Of a stretch of DNA of 64,000 bases, positions 9,941 to 19,057 are shown piece by piece. The notes below the pieces were generated by a model, which was given only the letters and a program-made list of their open reading frames with translations, was not told the origin of the DNA and did not search any database. This DNA comes from Enterobacter asburiae (GTDB taxonomy: Bacteria > Pseudomonadota > Gammaproteobacteria > Enterobacterales > Enterobacteriaceae), in the NCBI RefSeq assembly GCF_021440515.1, contig NZ_JAKCMV010000015.1, positions 1 through 64,000 on the forward strand. Direction: 5' to 3'. Position numbers and translations under genes: made by a program. Within the stretch, counting starts at the first letter, position 1; every line of letters begins with the position of its first letter.

Positions 9941-11551
9941 ATGACCGTTCCCTTTACCCGCTGGCCGGACGAATTTGCCCGCCGCTACCGTGAAAAAGGC
10001 TACTGGCTGGATCGCCCGCTGACCGACATTCTGACCCGCCACGCGAGCAACGATGCCGTGGCGATTATCGACGGCGAGCGGCAGTTTACCTATCGCCAGT
10101 TTAATCAGGCCGTGGACAACCTCGCGTCGTCTTTACAGGCGCAGGGGCTGAAGCGCGGCGACACGGCGCTGGTGCAGCTTGGCAACGTGGCCGAGTTTTA
10201 CATCACCTTCTTCGCCCTGTTGCAGGCGGGCGTTGCTCCCGTCAATGCGCTCTTTAGCCATCAGCGCAGCGAGCTCAACGCCTACGCCGCGCAGATCAAG
10301 CCCGCGCTGCTGGTTGCCGATCGCGACCACGCCCTGTTCGCCGGGGATGATTTCCTCAATGCGTTTGTGAACGAGCACCGCTCGGTGCGCGCGGTGCTGC
10401 TGCGCGGCGATCGCGGTGAGCACGCGCTGGAGGCGGCCATTGACCGCCCGGCGGATAATTTCATTCCAAACCCGACGCCCGCCGACGAAGTGGCCTTCTT
10501 CCAGCTCTCCGGCGGCAGCACCGGCACGCCGAAGCTCATTCCGCGCACGCACAACGACTACGACTACAGCATTCGCCGCAGTAACGAGATTTGCGGGATC
10601 GCCGCCGACACGCGCTATCTGAACGCGCTGCCTGCCGCGCATAACTACGCCATGAGTTCGCCGGGCTCGCTGGGCATCTTTACGGCGGGCGGCTGCGTGG
10701 TGCTGGCCCACGATCCGAGCGCCACGCTCTGCTTCCCGCTGATCGAAAAGCATCAGATTAACGTCACCTCGCTGGTGCCGCCCGCGGTGAGCCTGTGGCT
10801 TCAGGCGATTGCCGAAGGGGCAGGGAACGCGCAGCTTCAGTCCCTGAAGCTCCTTCAGGTGGGCGGCGCGCGCCTGTCGGCGACCCTGGCGGCGCGTATT
10901 CCGGCGGAGATCGGCTGTCAGCTCCAGCAGGTGTTCGGCATGGCGGAAGGGCTGGTGAATTACACCGCCCTCGACGATACCCCGGAGCGCATCGTCAACA
11001 CCCAGGGGCGTCCGATGTGCCCTGACGACGAAGTGTGGGTCGCCGATGAAAACGGCAATCCGCTGCCGCGCGGGGAAGTGGGGCGCCTGATGACGCGCGG
11101 GCCGTACACCTTCCGCGGCTATTTCAACAGCCCGGAGCACAACGCCAGCGCCTTCGATGCGAACGGTTTTTACTGCTCCGGCGATCTGATCGCCATCGAC
11201 GAGCAGGGCTACATCACCGTGCAGGGGCGTGAGAAAGATCAAATCAACCGGGGCGGCGAGAAGATTGCCGCCGAAGAGATCGAAAACCTGCTCCTGCGCC
11301 ATCCGTCGGTGATCCACGTCGCGCTGGTGAGCATGGAAGACACCCTGCTGGGTGAAAAAAGCTGCGCGTATCTGGTGGTGAAACAGCCCCTGCGCGCGGT
11401 GGAAGTGCGCCGTTTCCTGCGCGAGCAGGGGGTGGCGGAATTCAAACTGCCGGACCGCGTCGAGAGCGTTGAAGCCCTTCCGCTGACCCCGGTCGGCAAA
11501 GTCGATAAGAAACAGTTGCGCCTGTGGCTGGCTGAACGCGCCCAGGGCTGA
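9941..11551 (+). CDS. entE: 2,3-dihydroxybenzoate-AMP ligase EntE
   Basis: Adenylates 2,3-dihydroxybenzoate with ATP and loads it onto the aryl carrier domain of EntB. Its 536 residues equal the E. coli length; ANL superfamily. The nucleotide loop SGGSTGTPK is near residue 190, YCSGDL near 410, and the C-terminal Lys is in [10 protein letters not shown] near 520. The ATG has an AGGAA site ten bases upstream and lies 9 bases after entC. Confidence 0.97.
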   Translation: MTVPFTRWPDEFARRYREKGYWLDRPLTDILTRHASNDAVAIIDGERQFTYRQFNQAVDNLASSLQAQGLKRGDTALVQLGNVAEFYITFFALLQAGVAPVNALFSHQRSELNAYAAQIKPALLVADRDHALFAGDDFLNAFVNEHRSVRAVLLRGDRGEHALEAAIDRPADNFIPNPTPADEVAFFQLSGGSTGTPKLIPRTHNDYDYSIRRSNEICGIAADTRYLNALPAAHNYAMSSPGSLGIFTAGGCVVLAHDPSATLCFPLIEKHQINVTSLVPPAVSLWLQAIAEGAGNAQLQSLKLLQVGGARLSATLAARIPAEIGCQLQQVFGMAEGLVNYTALDDTPERIVNTQGRPMCPDDEVWVADENGNPLPRGEVGRLMTRGPYTFRGYFNSPEHNASAFDANGFYCSGDLIAIDEQGYITVQGREKDQINRGGEKIAAEEIENLLLRHPSVIHVALVSMEDTLLGEKSCAYLVVKQPLRAVEVRRFLREQGVAEFKLPDRVESVEALPLTPVGKVDKKQLRLWLAERAQG

Positions 11552-11562
11552 GGAACACGAAC

Positions 11563-12417
11563 ATGGCTATTCCAAAATTAACCGCCTACGCCCTGCCAAC
11601 CGCCGCAGAGCTGCCGAATAACAAAGTGAGCTGGGCGTTCGAGCCGGAGCGCGCGGCGCTGCTGATCCACGATATGCAGGAGTATTTCCTCAACTTCTGG
11701 GGCGAAAACAGCGCGATGATGCAGCAGGTGGTGGCGAACATCGCCAAACTGCGCGCGTACTGCAAAGAACACAACATTCCGGTTTACTACACCGCCCAGC
11801 CAAAAGAGCAGAGCGATGAAGATCGCGCCCTGCTGAACGACATGTGGGGGCCGGGTCTGACCCGCTCGCCGGAGCAGCAGCGCATCGTGGCGGAGCTGAC
11901 GCCGGACGAAGCCGACACCGTGCTGGTGAAGTGGCGCTACAGCGCCTTCCACCGCTCGCCGCTGGAGCAGATGCTCAAAGAGACCGGGCGTAATCAGCTG
12001 CTGATCACCGGCGTGTACGCCCACATCGGCTGCATGACCACCGCCACCGACGCCTTTATGCGCGACATCAAACCCTTCTTTATCGCCGACGCGCTGGCGG
12101 ATTTTACCCGCGACGAGCACCTGATGTCGCTTAACTACGTGGCCGGGCGCTCCGGTCGCGTGGTGATGACCGACGAACTGCTGCCGTCCGTTCCTGCGTC
12201 TAAAGCGGCGCTGCGCGAGCTGATCCTGCCCCTGCTGGACGAGTCCGACGAGCCGATGGATGACGAAAACCTGATCGACTACGGTCTGGATTCGGTGCGC
12301 ATGATGGCGCTGGCCGCCCGCTGGCGCAAAGTGCACGGCGATATCGACTTCGTGATGCTGGCGAAAAATCCGACCCTCGACGCCTGGTGGGCGCTGCTGT
12401 ACCGCGAGGTGAAGTGA
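11563..12417 (+). CDS. entB: Isochorismatase / aryl carrier protein EntB
   Basis: Bifunctional protein of 284 residues. The N-terminal isochorismatase domain hydrolyses isochorismate to 2,3-dihydro-2,3-dihydroxybenzoate (LLIHDMQEYF near residue 30; VLVKWRYSAF near 120; GVYAHIGCMTTATDAFM near 150). The C-terminal aryl carrier domain has the phosphopantetheine Ser in DYGLDSVRMM near residue 245 and presents dihydroxybenzoate to EntF. Its TGA shares one base with the entA ATG, so translation is probably coupled. Confidence 0.97.
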   Translation: MAIPKLTAYALPTAAELPNNKVSWAFEPERAALLIHDMQEYFLNFWGENSAMMQQVVANIAKLRAYCKEHNIPVYYTAQPKEQSDEDRALLNDMWGPGLTRSPEQQRIVAELTPDEADTVLVKWRYSAFHRSPLEQMLKETGRNQLLITGVYAHIGCMTTATDAFMRDIKPFFIADALADFTRDEHLMSLNYVAGRSGRVVMTDELLPSVPASKAALRELILPLLDESDEPMDDENLIDYGLDSVRMMALAARWRKVHGDIDFVMLAKNPTLDAWWALLYREVK

Positions 12418-13169
12418 TGGGATTTGATTTTTCCGGCAAAACCGTCTGGGTAACGGGGGCGGGTAAAGGGATTGGCTACGCCACCGCGCTGGCGTTTGTC
12501 GAGGCGGGCGCGACGGTGACCGGGTTCGACCTGGCGTTTCCGCACGCGGACTACCCGTTCGCTACCGAAACCCTGGACGTGGCGGACAGTGCGCAGGTCC
12601 GCGAAGTGTGCGGGCGGGTGCTGGGTTCCGTGGAGCGTCTGGACGTGCTGGTGAACGCGGCGGGTATTTTGCGCATGGGCGCAACCGAACAGCTTTCGCA
12701 GGAGGACTGGCAGCAGACCTTCGCGGTCAACGTGGGCGGGGCGTTTAACCTGTTCCAGCAGACGATGGGCCAGTTCCGTCGCCAGCAGGGCGGGGCGATT
12801 GTGACGGTCGCGTCTGACGCGGCCCACACTCCGCGCATCGGCATGAGCGCCTACGGCGCGTCGAAAGCGGCGCTCAAAAGCCTGGCGCTGACCGTCGGAC
12901 TTGAGCTGGCGGGCAGCGGCGTGCGCTGTAACCTGGTGTCGCCTGGCTCCACCGATACCGATATGCAGCGTACCCTGTGGAAAAGCGACGATGCCGAACA
13001 GCAGCGCATTCGCGGCTTTGGCGAGCAGTTCAAGCTCGGCATTCCGCTGGGTAAAATCGCCCGTCCGCAGGAGATTGCCAGCACCATCCTGTTCCTTGCT
13101 TCCGACGCCGCCGGCCATATTACCTTGCAGGATATCGTGGTGGACGGCGGCTCCACGCTGGGGGCGTAG
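12417..13169 (+). CDS. entA: 2,3-dihydro-2,3-dihydroxybenzoate dehydrogenase EntA
   Basis: NAD-dependent short-chain dehydrogenase that oxidises 2,3-dihydro-2,3-dihydroxybenzoate to 2,3-dihydroxybenzoate. It has 250 residues. The Rossmann motif VTGAGKGIGYA is at the N-terminus, NAAG near residue 82, and the catalytic Tyr/Lys in YGASK near 147. The ATG at 12417 overlaps the entB stop by one base; an upstream ATG at 12387 is inside entB and is rejected. The entH ATG follows directly after the TAG stop. Confidence 0.96.
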   Translation: MGFDFSGKTVWVTGAGKGIGYATALAFVEAGATVTGFDLAFPHADYPFATETLDVADSAQVREVCGRVLGSVERLDVLVNAAGILRMGATEQLSQEDWQQTFAVNVGGAFNLFQQTMGQFRRQQGGAIVTVASDAAHTPRIGMSAYGASKAALKSLALTVGLELAGSGVRCNLVSPGSTDTDMQRTLWKSDDAEQQRIRGFGEQFKLGIPLGKIARPQEIASTILFLASDAAGHITLQDIVVDGGSTLGA

Positions 13170-13583
13170 ATGATCTGGAAACGTCACCTGACGCTTGAGG
13201 AACTGAACGCCACCAGCCTGAACACCATGGTGGCGCATCTGGGTATCGCCTATACGCGCCTCGGCGACGACACCCTGGAAGCGGAAATGCCGGTGGATGC
13301 GCGGACCCATCAGCCCTTTGGCCTGCTGCACGGCGGGGCGTCCGCCGCGCTGGCGGAAACCCTGGGATCGATGGCCGGATTTCTGATGAGCCGCGACGGG
13401 CAGAACGTGGTCGGGACTGAGCTTAACGCTACCCATCACCGGGCGGTGTCGCAGGGCAAGGTGCGCGGCATGTGCCAGCCGCTGCATCTGGGGCGCACCA
13501 GCCAGAGCTGGGAGATTGTGATATTTGACGAGCAGGGACGGCGATGCTGCACCTGCCGGTTGAGTACGATGGTGCTGGGGTAA
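13170..13583 (+). CDS. entH: Proofreading thioesterase EntH
   Basis: Hotdog-fold thioesterase (YbdB) of 137 residues that clears wrongly loaded acyl groups from the EntB carrier domain and so keeps the enterobactin line running. The family signature [17 protein letters not shown] lies near residues 45-62, with the catalytic Glu in the AETLGS helix region. It starts at the base after the entA stop and is the last gene of the operon. Confidence 0.94.
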   Translation: MIWKRHLTLEELNATSLNTMVAHLGIAYTRLGDDTLEAEMPVDARTHQPFGLLHGGASAALAETLGSMAGFLMSRDGQNVVGTELNATHHRAVSQGKVRGMCQPLHLGRTSQSWEIVIFDEQGRRCCTCRLSTMVLG

Positions 13584-13614
13584 GTCAGGCAGATCAAAGT
13601 GATCGGCTTAACAA

Positions 13615-13636
13615 TGTGGTGTAAATGTCTGGTTTG
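13615..13636 (+). promoter_or_regulatory. Possible CRP site upstream of cstA
   Basis: TGTGG followed at the right distance by TGTCT gives a good left half-site (4 of 5 to TGTGA) but a poor right one. It is about 95 bases ahead of cstA, which is CRP-activated in E. coli. The sequence support alone is weak. Confidence 0.25.
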
Positions 13637-13731
13637 ACCACGCATTATTGCGTTTCGGAGTTGTTAAATTTTAAGTGGTGTTCTAGAAACAAAATGTAAC
13701 ATTCACTGTTTCTCGACAACGGATCACCACT

Positions 13732-15837
13732 ATGAACAACTCAGGGAAATACCTTACATGGGCCGTGCTCTCCGTTGTGGGGGCATTCGCTCTGGGCTAC
13801 ATCGCCCTCAACCGGGGGGAGCAGATCAACGCGCTGTGGATTGTCGTTGCCTCCGTCTGCATTTATCTCATCGCCTATCGCTTTTACGGGCGCTATATCG
13901 CCAAAACCGTGCTGGCGGTGGACGCCACGCGCATGACGCCTGCGGTTCGCCATAACGACGGTCTGGACTATGTGCCGACCGACAAAAAAGTGCTGTTCGG
14001 TCACCATTTTGCGGCGATTGCCGGGGCAGGCCCGCTGGTGGGGCCGGTGCTGGCTGCGCAGATGGGCTATCTGCCGGGGATGATCTGGATCCTCGCGGGC
14101 GTGGTGCTGGCCGGGGCGGTGCAGGACTTTATGGTGCTGTTTGTCTCGACCCGTCGCGACGGTCGTTCGCTGGGCGAACTGGTCAAAGAGGAGATGGGGG
14201 CGACCGCCGGGGTGATTGCGCTGGTGGCGACCTTTATGATCATGGTGATCATCCTCGCGGTACTGGCGATGATCGTGGTGAAAGCGCTGACCCACAGCCC
14301 GTGGGGAACCTACACCGTGGCCTTTACCATTCCGCTGGCGCTGTTTATGGGGATCTACATTCGCTATCTGCGCCCGGGGCGCATTGGCGAAGTGTCGGTG
14401 ATTGGCCTGGTCTTCCTGGTGTTCGCGATTATCTCCGGCGGCTGGGTGGCGGAAAGCCCGACCTGGGCACCGTTCTTCGACTTCACCGGCGTGCAGCTTA
14501 CCTGGATGCTGGTGGGCTACGGCTTCGTGGCGGCGGTGCTGCCGGTGTGGCTGCTGCTGGCTCCGCGCGATTACCTCTCGACCTTCCTGAAAATCGGCAC
14601 CATCGTCGGGCTGGCGATAGGCATTCTGATCATGCGCCCAACCCTGACCATGCCGGCGCTGACCAAGTTTATTGACGGCACCGGCCCGGTCTGGACCGGC
14701 AACCTGTTCCCGTTCCTGTTTATCACCATCGCCTGCGGGGCGGTGTCGGGCTTCCACGCGCTGATCGCCTCCGGCACCACGCCGAAGATGCTGGCGAATG
14801 AAAATCAGGCCTGCCTGATTGGCTACGGCGGCATGTTGATGGAATCCTTCGTGGCGATTATGGCGCTGGTCTCCGCCTGCATCATCGATCCGGGCGTTTA
14901 CTTTGCGATGAACAGCCCGATGGCGGTGCTGGCACCGGCCGGAACCGTTGACGTGGTGGCCTCTGCCGCGCAGGTGGTGAGCGGCTGGGGCTTTGCCATT
15001 ACCCCAGAAACCCTGACCCATATCGCTAACGAAGTGGGCGAGCAGTCGATCATCTCCCGCGCGGGCGGTGCGCCAACGCTGGCGGTCGGTATGGCCTACA
15101 TTCTGCACGGCGCGCTGGGCGGGCTGATGGACGTTTCGTTCTGGTATCACTTCGCCATTCTGTTTGAAGCGCTGTTTATCCTGACGGCGGTGGATGCAGG
15201 CACCCGCGCGGCGCGCTTTATGCTCCAGGATCTGCTGGGGGTGATCTCCCCGAACCTGAAGCGGACCGACTCGCTCCCGGCCAACCTGCTGGCGACCGCC
15301 CTGTGCGTGCTGGCGTGGGGATATTTCCTCCATCAAGGGGTAGTGGACCCGCTCGGCGGCATCAATACCCTGTGGCCGCTGTTCGGCATTGCGAACCAGA
15401 TGCTGGCAGGGATGGCGCTGATGCTCTGCGCCGTGGTGCTGTTCAAGATGAAGCGCCAGCGTTACGCCTGGGTGGCACTCGTCCCGACCGCGTGGCTGCT
15501 GATCTGTACGCTGACCGCCGGCTGGCAGAAAGCCTTCAGCCCGGATAACAAAGTGGGCTTCCTGGCTATCGCTAGTAAATTCCAGGCAATGATCGACAGC
15601 GGTAAAATCCCGGCGCAATATACGGAGTCGCAGCTGTCCCAGCTGGTCTTTAACAACCGACTGGATGCAGGCCTGACCATCTTCTTTATGGTGGTTGTGG
15701 TGGTGCTGGCGGTGTTCTCAATCAAAACCGCGCTGGCGGCGCTGAAAGAGGACAAGCCGACGGCGAAAGAGACACCGTATGAGCCAATGCCTGAAAACCT
15801 GGATGAGATCGTGACCCAGGCCAAAGGAGCGCATTAA
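13732..15837 (+). CDS. cstA: Carbon starvation protein A (peptide/pyruvate transporter)
   Basis: Large inner-membrane transporter of 701 residues, induced by carbon starvation in E. coli and linked to uptake of peptides and pyruvate. It has many transmembrane segments; CstA-family stretches include [20 protein letters not shown] near residue 88, [18 protein letters not shown] near 128, and [10 protein letters not shown] near 348. In the leader, ACGGAT lies 11 bases before the ATG and resembles the CsrA-binding core; CsrA is a known translational repressor of E. coli cstA. ybdD follows after a repeat pair. Confidence 0.95.
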   Translation: MNNSGKYLTWAVLSVVGAFALGYIALNRGEQINALWIVVASVCIYLIAYRFYGRYIAKTVLAVDATRMTPAVRHNDGLDYVPTDKKVLFGHHFAAIAGAGPLVGPVLAAQMGYLPGMIWILAGVVLAGAVQDFMVLFVSTRRDGRSLGELVKEEMGATAGVIALVATFMIMVIILAVLAMIVVKALTHSPWGTYTVAFTIPLALFMGIYIRYLRPGRIGEVSVIGLVFLVFAIISGGWVAESPTWAPFFDFTGVQLTWMLVGYGFVAAVLPVWLLLAPRDYLSTFLKIGTIVGLAIGILIMRPTLTMPALTKFIDGTGPVWTGNLFPFLFITIACGAVSGFHALIASGTTPKMLANENQACLIGYGGMLMESFVAIMALVSACIIDPGVYFAMNSPMAVLAPAGTVDVVASAAQVVSGWGFAITPETLTHIANEVGEQSIISRAGGAPTLAVGMAYILHGALGGLMDVSFWYHFAILFEALFILTAVDAGTRAARFMLQDLLGVISPNLKRTDSLPANLLATALCVLAWGYFLHQGVVDPLGGINTLWPLFGIANQMLAGMALMLCAVVLFKMKRQRYAWVALVPTAWLLICTLTAGWQKAFSPDNKVGFLAIASKFQAMIDSGKIPAQYTESQLSQLVFNNRLDAGLTIFFMVVVVVLAVFSIKTALAALKEDKPTAKETPYEPMPENLDEIVTQAKGAH

Positions 15838-15851
15838 TTTTACCAAACATA

Positions 15852-15930
15852 CCCCTCACCCCAGCCCTCTCCCGGGGGGAGAGGGTGTTAAACGTTCCCT
15901 CTCCCCCTGGGAGAGGGGTAGGGTGAGGGG
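15852..15930. repeat. CCTCTCCC-family repeat pair between cstA and ybdD
   Basis: Two inverted units (CCCCTCACCCCAGCCCTCTC and GAGAGGGGTAGGGTGAGGGG) facing each other form a potential long stem inside the presumed cstA-ybdD transcript. Such a structure could separate the mRNA stability of the two genes. Confidence 0.85.
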
Positions 15931-15949
15931 CAATAGCGAGAAACTGATT

Positions 15950-16147
15950 ATGTTCGACACCCTTTCCAAAGCCGGTAAATACTTAGGCCAGGCCGCCAAA
16001 ATGATGATTGGCGTACCGGACTACGACAACTATGTCGAACACATGCGCGTCAACCATCCTGACCAGACGCCGATGACCTACGAAGAATTTTTCCGCGACC
16101 GCCAGGACGCGCGCTACGGCGGTAAAGGCGGGGCCAAGTGCTGTTAA
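15950..16147 (+). CDS. ybdD: YbdD, small protein of the cstA operon
   Basis: Small cytoplasmic protein of 65 residues, almost the same as E. coli YbdD ([18 protein letters not shown]-terminus GGKGGAKCC). The paralogue YjiX accompanies the pyruvate transporter YjiY/BtsT, and the pairing with CstA-type transporters is conserved; its exact role is unknown to me. The start at 15950 gives the family length; a GTG-like extension to 15923 would begin inside the repeat. It overlaps the convergent antitoxin gene by four bases. Confidence 0.9.
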   Translation: MFDTLSKAGKYLGQAAKMMIGVPDYDNYVEHMRVNHPDQTPMTYEEFFRDRQDARYGGKGGAKCC

Positions 16148-16548
16148 CCCTCTTTCGGTAAATAGAGGCTGATCTGCTCCTGCTTACAGCCGTAAATGGC
16201 CGCGAGTTTTTCGCGGGTCCGTTTTTGCGGGCGGGAGTCCAGGGCTTCAAGCTGTGACACGGCGGACTGGGTGATGCCGAGTTTATCCGCCACTTCCTGC
16301 TGGGACATGCCGCGCAGAATGCGCCAGGCGGCCTGAAGGCTGACGTTCTGCCAGGTCATAATGCTGCAAACTTCGCCGGGCAATTCCACGTCATCCAGAC
16401 TATCGTGCTCGACCTCAATATCCTCCAGATCGTCATCGGTTTCGTCGTCAATTTCTGCCATCTGTAAGAGCATTTGAAAATATTCGTGATAGGGAATAAC
16501 GACGTACTGCGTGTTCCCGTTATCGTCCTTGATGAGCTGAACAGCCAT
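16144..16548 (-). CDS. Antitoxin with Phd-like N-terminus and XRE helix-turn-helix
   Basis: This protein of 134 residues is the likely antitoxin and operon repressor of a type II pair. The N-terminal [20 protein letters not shown] resembles the dimerisation segment of Phd/YefM antitoxins. An acidic linker ([12 protein letters not shown]) follows near residues 35-47. The C-terminus is an XRE helix-turn-helix, [20 protein letters not shown], near residues 82-101. The ATG at 16548 has GGAG ten bases upstream. It overlaps the toxin 3' end by 29 bases, an HigBA-like toxin-first order. I do not recognise a specific named system. Confidence 0.85.
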   Translation of the reverse strand: MAVQLIKDDNGNTQYVVIPYHEYFQMLLQMAEIDDETDDDLEDIEVEHDSLDDVELPGEVCSIMTWQNVSLQAAWRILRGMSQQEVADKLGITQSAVSQLEALDSRPQKRTREKLAAIYGCKQEQISLYLPKEG

Positions 16549-16825
16549 AGGTAACACTCTCCTCGTGCAGGTAAGTTGTTGATGTTCTGCGCTTGACGGC
16601 CAAAACATAACAATGGTTATCGGGTTCGTCCCGAAGCGTATAGACGATGCGGTAGTCGCCAACGCGTAACCGGAAATGATTTTCGGTTGCCGATATTCTT
16701 TTGATATCGGGCCGGGGTGCTGAGCGGTCATCCAGTTCGGTAAGCTTTACCTCAATGCGACGTTGATATCGCTCGTCAATCCTGGAAAACGCCTTCTTTG
16801 CACCATTGGACCAGACAATCTTCAT
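16520..16825 (-). CDS. RelE/HigB-like toxin
   Basis: Protein of 101 residues with a RelE/ParE-superfamily pattern: N-terminal IVWSNGAKKAFSRIDERYQR, central basic LTELDDRSAPRPDIKRI, and the diagnostic strand pair FRLRVGDYRIVYTL near residues 52-65, followed by VLAVKRR. Family members are ribosome-dependent mRNA endonucleases or gyrase inhibitors; which applies here cannot be told. The ATG at 16825 has a GGAGG site; a longer frame to 16906 has no support. It is the first gene of the pair. Confidence 0.85.
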   Translation of the reverse strand: MKIVWSNGAKKAFSRIDERYQRRIEVKLTELDDRSAPRPDIKRISATENHFRLRVGDYRIVYTLRDEPDNHCYVLAVKRRTSTTYLHEESVTYGCSAHQGR

Positions 16826-16826
16826 C

Positions 16827-16843
16827 CGTACCTCCACTGTACG
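16827..16843. promoter_or_regulatory. Inverted repeat at the toxin ribosome site, possible autoregulatory operator
   Basis: CGTAC-(7)-GTACG is a perfect 5-base inverted repeat spanning the toxin Shine-Dalgarno (GGAGG on the minus strand). Its position fits binding by the XRE antitoxin, or an RNA hairpin that hides the ribosome site. Confidence 0.4.
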
Positions 16844-17015
16844 CCCACACGAAATATAAGGAAATAATAAGACTATTAGATAAATTCCGAATTTCTTATG
16901 TCGCACTGTAGAGCAGGGAATCTGCGGGTAAAAGAGGCAAAACGCAAACCGTCGAGGCGGCTCGAAAACGCCTCTTCCGGGCGACAGAGGCGTGCAGAAA
17001 AAGTGCGATCGGCCT

Positions 17016-17752
17016 TCAGGCGTTCAGCCCGCCGTCCACGTCCAGACCCGTACCGGAGATCTGCCCGGCAAGCGGGCTGGCGAGAAACAGCACCGCCGCC
17101 GCCACGTCATCCGGCTGGCCGTAATGTCCAATGGCAATCAGCTGACGCTGAGAGTCGGCCTGTTCACCGTCCTCCGGGTTCATGTCGCTGTTGGTCGGGC
17201 CGGGATGCACCATGTTTACGGTGATGCCGCGCGGCCCCAGATCGCGGGCCAGACCCCGGGTCAGAGAGTTAAGGGCAGATTTGGTCATCGAATAGACGGC
17301 GATATTGGGCTGGGCAACGCGGTTAGCCAGACAGCTGCCGATGTTGATAATTCGCCCGCCGTCGGAGAGGTGCGCCAGCGCCGCCTGGGTGGCATAACGA
17401 CGCCGCGAATATTGACGTTGATCAGCGCGTCGATATCCACAAGGGTCATGGCCTCCAGCGGGCCGCCGCGCGCAATCCCGGCGTTATTGACCAGAATATC
17501 CAGCCCGCCGAGGGCGCGCGCCGCATGGGTCACCGCATCCTGAATCGCCTCCGCGCTGGCGCTGTCGGCCTGCACTGCTTCACCGTGCCGTCCAAGCGCC
17601 TTAATTTCATCGGCAACCGCCTGCGCTTTGTCGGCGGATTTTTCATAGGTGATAACGACATCGGCACCGGCCCCGGCCAGCGCAATTGCCCGACCCAGCC
17701 CACGGCTGGCGCCGGTTACCAGCGCCTTTTTACCTGTTAAATCGATCTGCAT
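17016..17752 (-). pseudogene. Short-chain dehydrogenase/reductase, frameshifted
   Basis: SDR family oxidoreductase split by one frameshift. The first frame (17285-17752) carries ALVTGASRGLGRA and ILVNNAGIARGG. After INVNIRGVV the frame is lost near 17396, and the second frame resumes with YATQAALAHLSDGGRIINIG, catalytic YSMTK and the C-terminus GTGLDVDGGLNA. Restoring one T in GTTATG (to GTTTATG) rejoins everything. The Rossmann segment after GLGRA also looks 2-3 residues shorter than usual. It lies 57 bases downstream of hcxA on the same strand, so the two were probably one operon. A sequencing error is the alternative. Confidence 0.8.
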
Positions 17753-17809
17753 GATGACCTCGTTGCGAGAGTGGTGAGAATCATCATTAGGTATAGACGG
17801 TCGGCGCGA

Positions 17810-18898
17810 TCAGCGGCTGAAGTATTCCACCTTCTCAAACGCGGCGCGCAGAACCGCCGGGCTGAGTTCGACAGGGAGATAGTGAATCGACTCCACCGGG
17901 CGCAGGGTGTGGGCGATAACCCTGTCCAGCTCTGCATCATGATGAATATCTACCTCAAGCTCGCGAAGCGTGGTCGGCAGGTTAAAACGCTCATAGGCCG
18001 CGACCAGCTGCGCCAGCACGTCGTCCTGACCGAGCAGGGCGCTCTGCACCAGAATGCCGTAGGCCACCTTGGTGCCGTGCAGGTATTTTTCGGTTTGCGG
18101 CAGGACGGTCAGGCCGTTATGCACCGCATGCGCCGCCGCCACGCGGGTGTAGCGTTCACCCAGTCCGCCCACCATGCCGCCTCCGGCGATAATCGCATCA
18201 ACGACGTCCCGGAACGCCTGAGTCTCTTCGCCGCGCGTCTGGTCGGCCAGCGCCTGTTCGCTGTTCTCCAGCAGCACGTCGCGAATGGCCAGCGCGCCGT
18301 TAATGCCCAGGCGCACGGTCAGCGGCAGGTGCTGCGGCTCGGGCGCCAGCACCACCGCTTCGTACCACTTCGCCAGCGTGTCGCCAATGCCCGCCAGCAG
18401 GTATTCCGCCGGGGCGTTAAGGATGATGTGAGGCTCCACCAGCACCAGGAAATTGGCGTCGTCGAAAATCTCAAACTGCAACGCTTGGCCCGCATCGTTA
18501 TACCAGACGGAGAGCGGCGTCCACGCCGCGCAGGTGGCCGCGACGGTGGGGATACCGACAAACGGCACCCCTAAACGACGCGCCACGGCCTTAACCGTAT
18601 CCATCACCGCGCCGCCGCCCACGCCAATTACCACGCTGGCCTCGCTGCCGGACGCGTTCACCAGATGGGTCACGTCCCGCTCGCTACAGTGGCCCTTAAA
18701 CAGCAGATGCTTCGCGCCCGGCGCGTTAAAGCTCTCCGGCAGGAAGGGGCGCGCGCCTTCAATGGCGCGTTCGCCGTAGATCCACACCGCGCGGGAAAGC
18801 TGCTCCGGGCTAAAAAATTCGTTCAGATGCGCAAGGCTTCCGGGATGGGAAAAGTAGTTCGCCGGGCCAGGCACGACGCGGATATCGGTGTTGCTCAT
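17810..18898 (-). CDS. hcxA: Hydroxycarboxylate dehydrogenase A (YbdH)
   Basis: Iron-containing/GldA-like alcohol dehydrogenase family, 362 residues as in E. coli YbdH, which reduces 2-oxo acids such as 2-oxobutanoate with NAD(P)H. It has the dinucleotide site VVIGVGGGAVMDT near residue 88, and the metal-binding region is marked by AGIGDTLAKWYEA near 170 and HAVHNG near 255. The ATG at 18898 has AAGGA nine bases upstream and matches the family N-terminus. In E. coli it directly precedes mtnE (ybdL). Here a transporter and mtn block separate them. Confidence 0.93.
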   Translation of the reverse strand: MSNTDIRVVPGPANYFSHPGSLAHLNEFFSPEQLSRAVWIYGERAIEGARPFLPESFNAPGAKHLLFKGHCSERDVTHLVNASGSEASVVIGVGGGAVMDTVKAVARRLGVPFVGIPTVAATCAAWTPLSVWYNDAGQALQFEIFDDANFLVLVEPHIILNAPAEYLLAGIGDTLAKWYEAVVLAPEPQHLPLTVRLGINGALAIRDVLLENSEQALADQTRGEETQAFRDVVDAIIAGGGMVGGLGERYTRVAAAHAVHNGLTVLPQTEKYLHGTKVAYGILVQSALLGQDDVLAQLVAAYERFNLPTTLRELEVDIHHDAELDRVIAHTLRPVESIHYLPVELSPAVLRAAFEKVEYFSR

Positions 18899-18912
18899 GG
18901 TGTTGTCCTTTT

Positions 18913-18926
18913 TTAGCAAGCGCTAA
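18913..18926. promoter_or_regulatory. LacI/GalR-type operator-like palindrome
   Basis: TTAGC-AAGC-GCTAA is a perfect 5-base inverted repeat resembling LacI-family operators. It lies immediately upstream of the hcxA ribosome site and within the divergent region shared with the ABC operon. No LacI-family gene is in the window. Confidence 0.4.
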
Positions 18927-18930
18927 CCCG

Positions 18931-18959
18931 ATGTTATGTCTGGACATCCGGATGGCTAA
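18931..18959. promoter_or_regulatory. Overlapping dyads / degenerate MetJ-like boxes between hcxA and the ABC operon
   Basis: ATGTC-TG-GACAT (18936-18947) overlaps the perfect palindrome CATCCGGATG (18945-18954). Read on the minus strand, the region contains consecutive 8-mers AGCCATCC, GGATGTCC and AGACATAA, each matching the Met box AGACGTCT at five positions and in register. This is suggestive of MetJ control but far weaker than the two mtn operators. Confidence 0.3.
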
Positions 18960-19057
18960 TAATATTTCGCTTTATCTTATGCCTTTTCCGTCGTTGTCAG
19001 TCAACCACAGCTGTGAAAAATTCGATAAATCAGAAGAGTTATGAAGGATTTACGCGG

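Noticed and set aside
8852-10042. Long minus-strand frame opposite entC/entE
   Set aside because: It lies fully over conserved entC and entE coding sequence, has Arg/Gln/Ala-rich composition, and shows no family motif.
13741-15618. A 625-codon open frame on the minus strand opposite cstA
   Set aside because: It is antisense to the well-supported cstA gene, with a low-complexity His/Gln/Arg-rich product typical of reverse-strand frames in GC-rich genes.
19013-19057. GTG start of the ABC ATPase 15 codons upstream
   Set aside because: It has no ribosome site and no family similarity, while the ATG at 19058 has AAGGA at ideal spacing.
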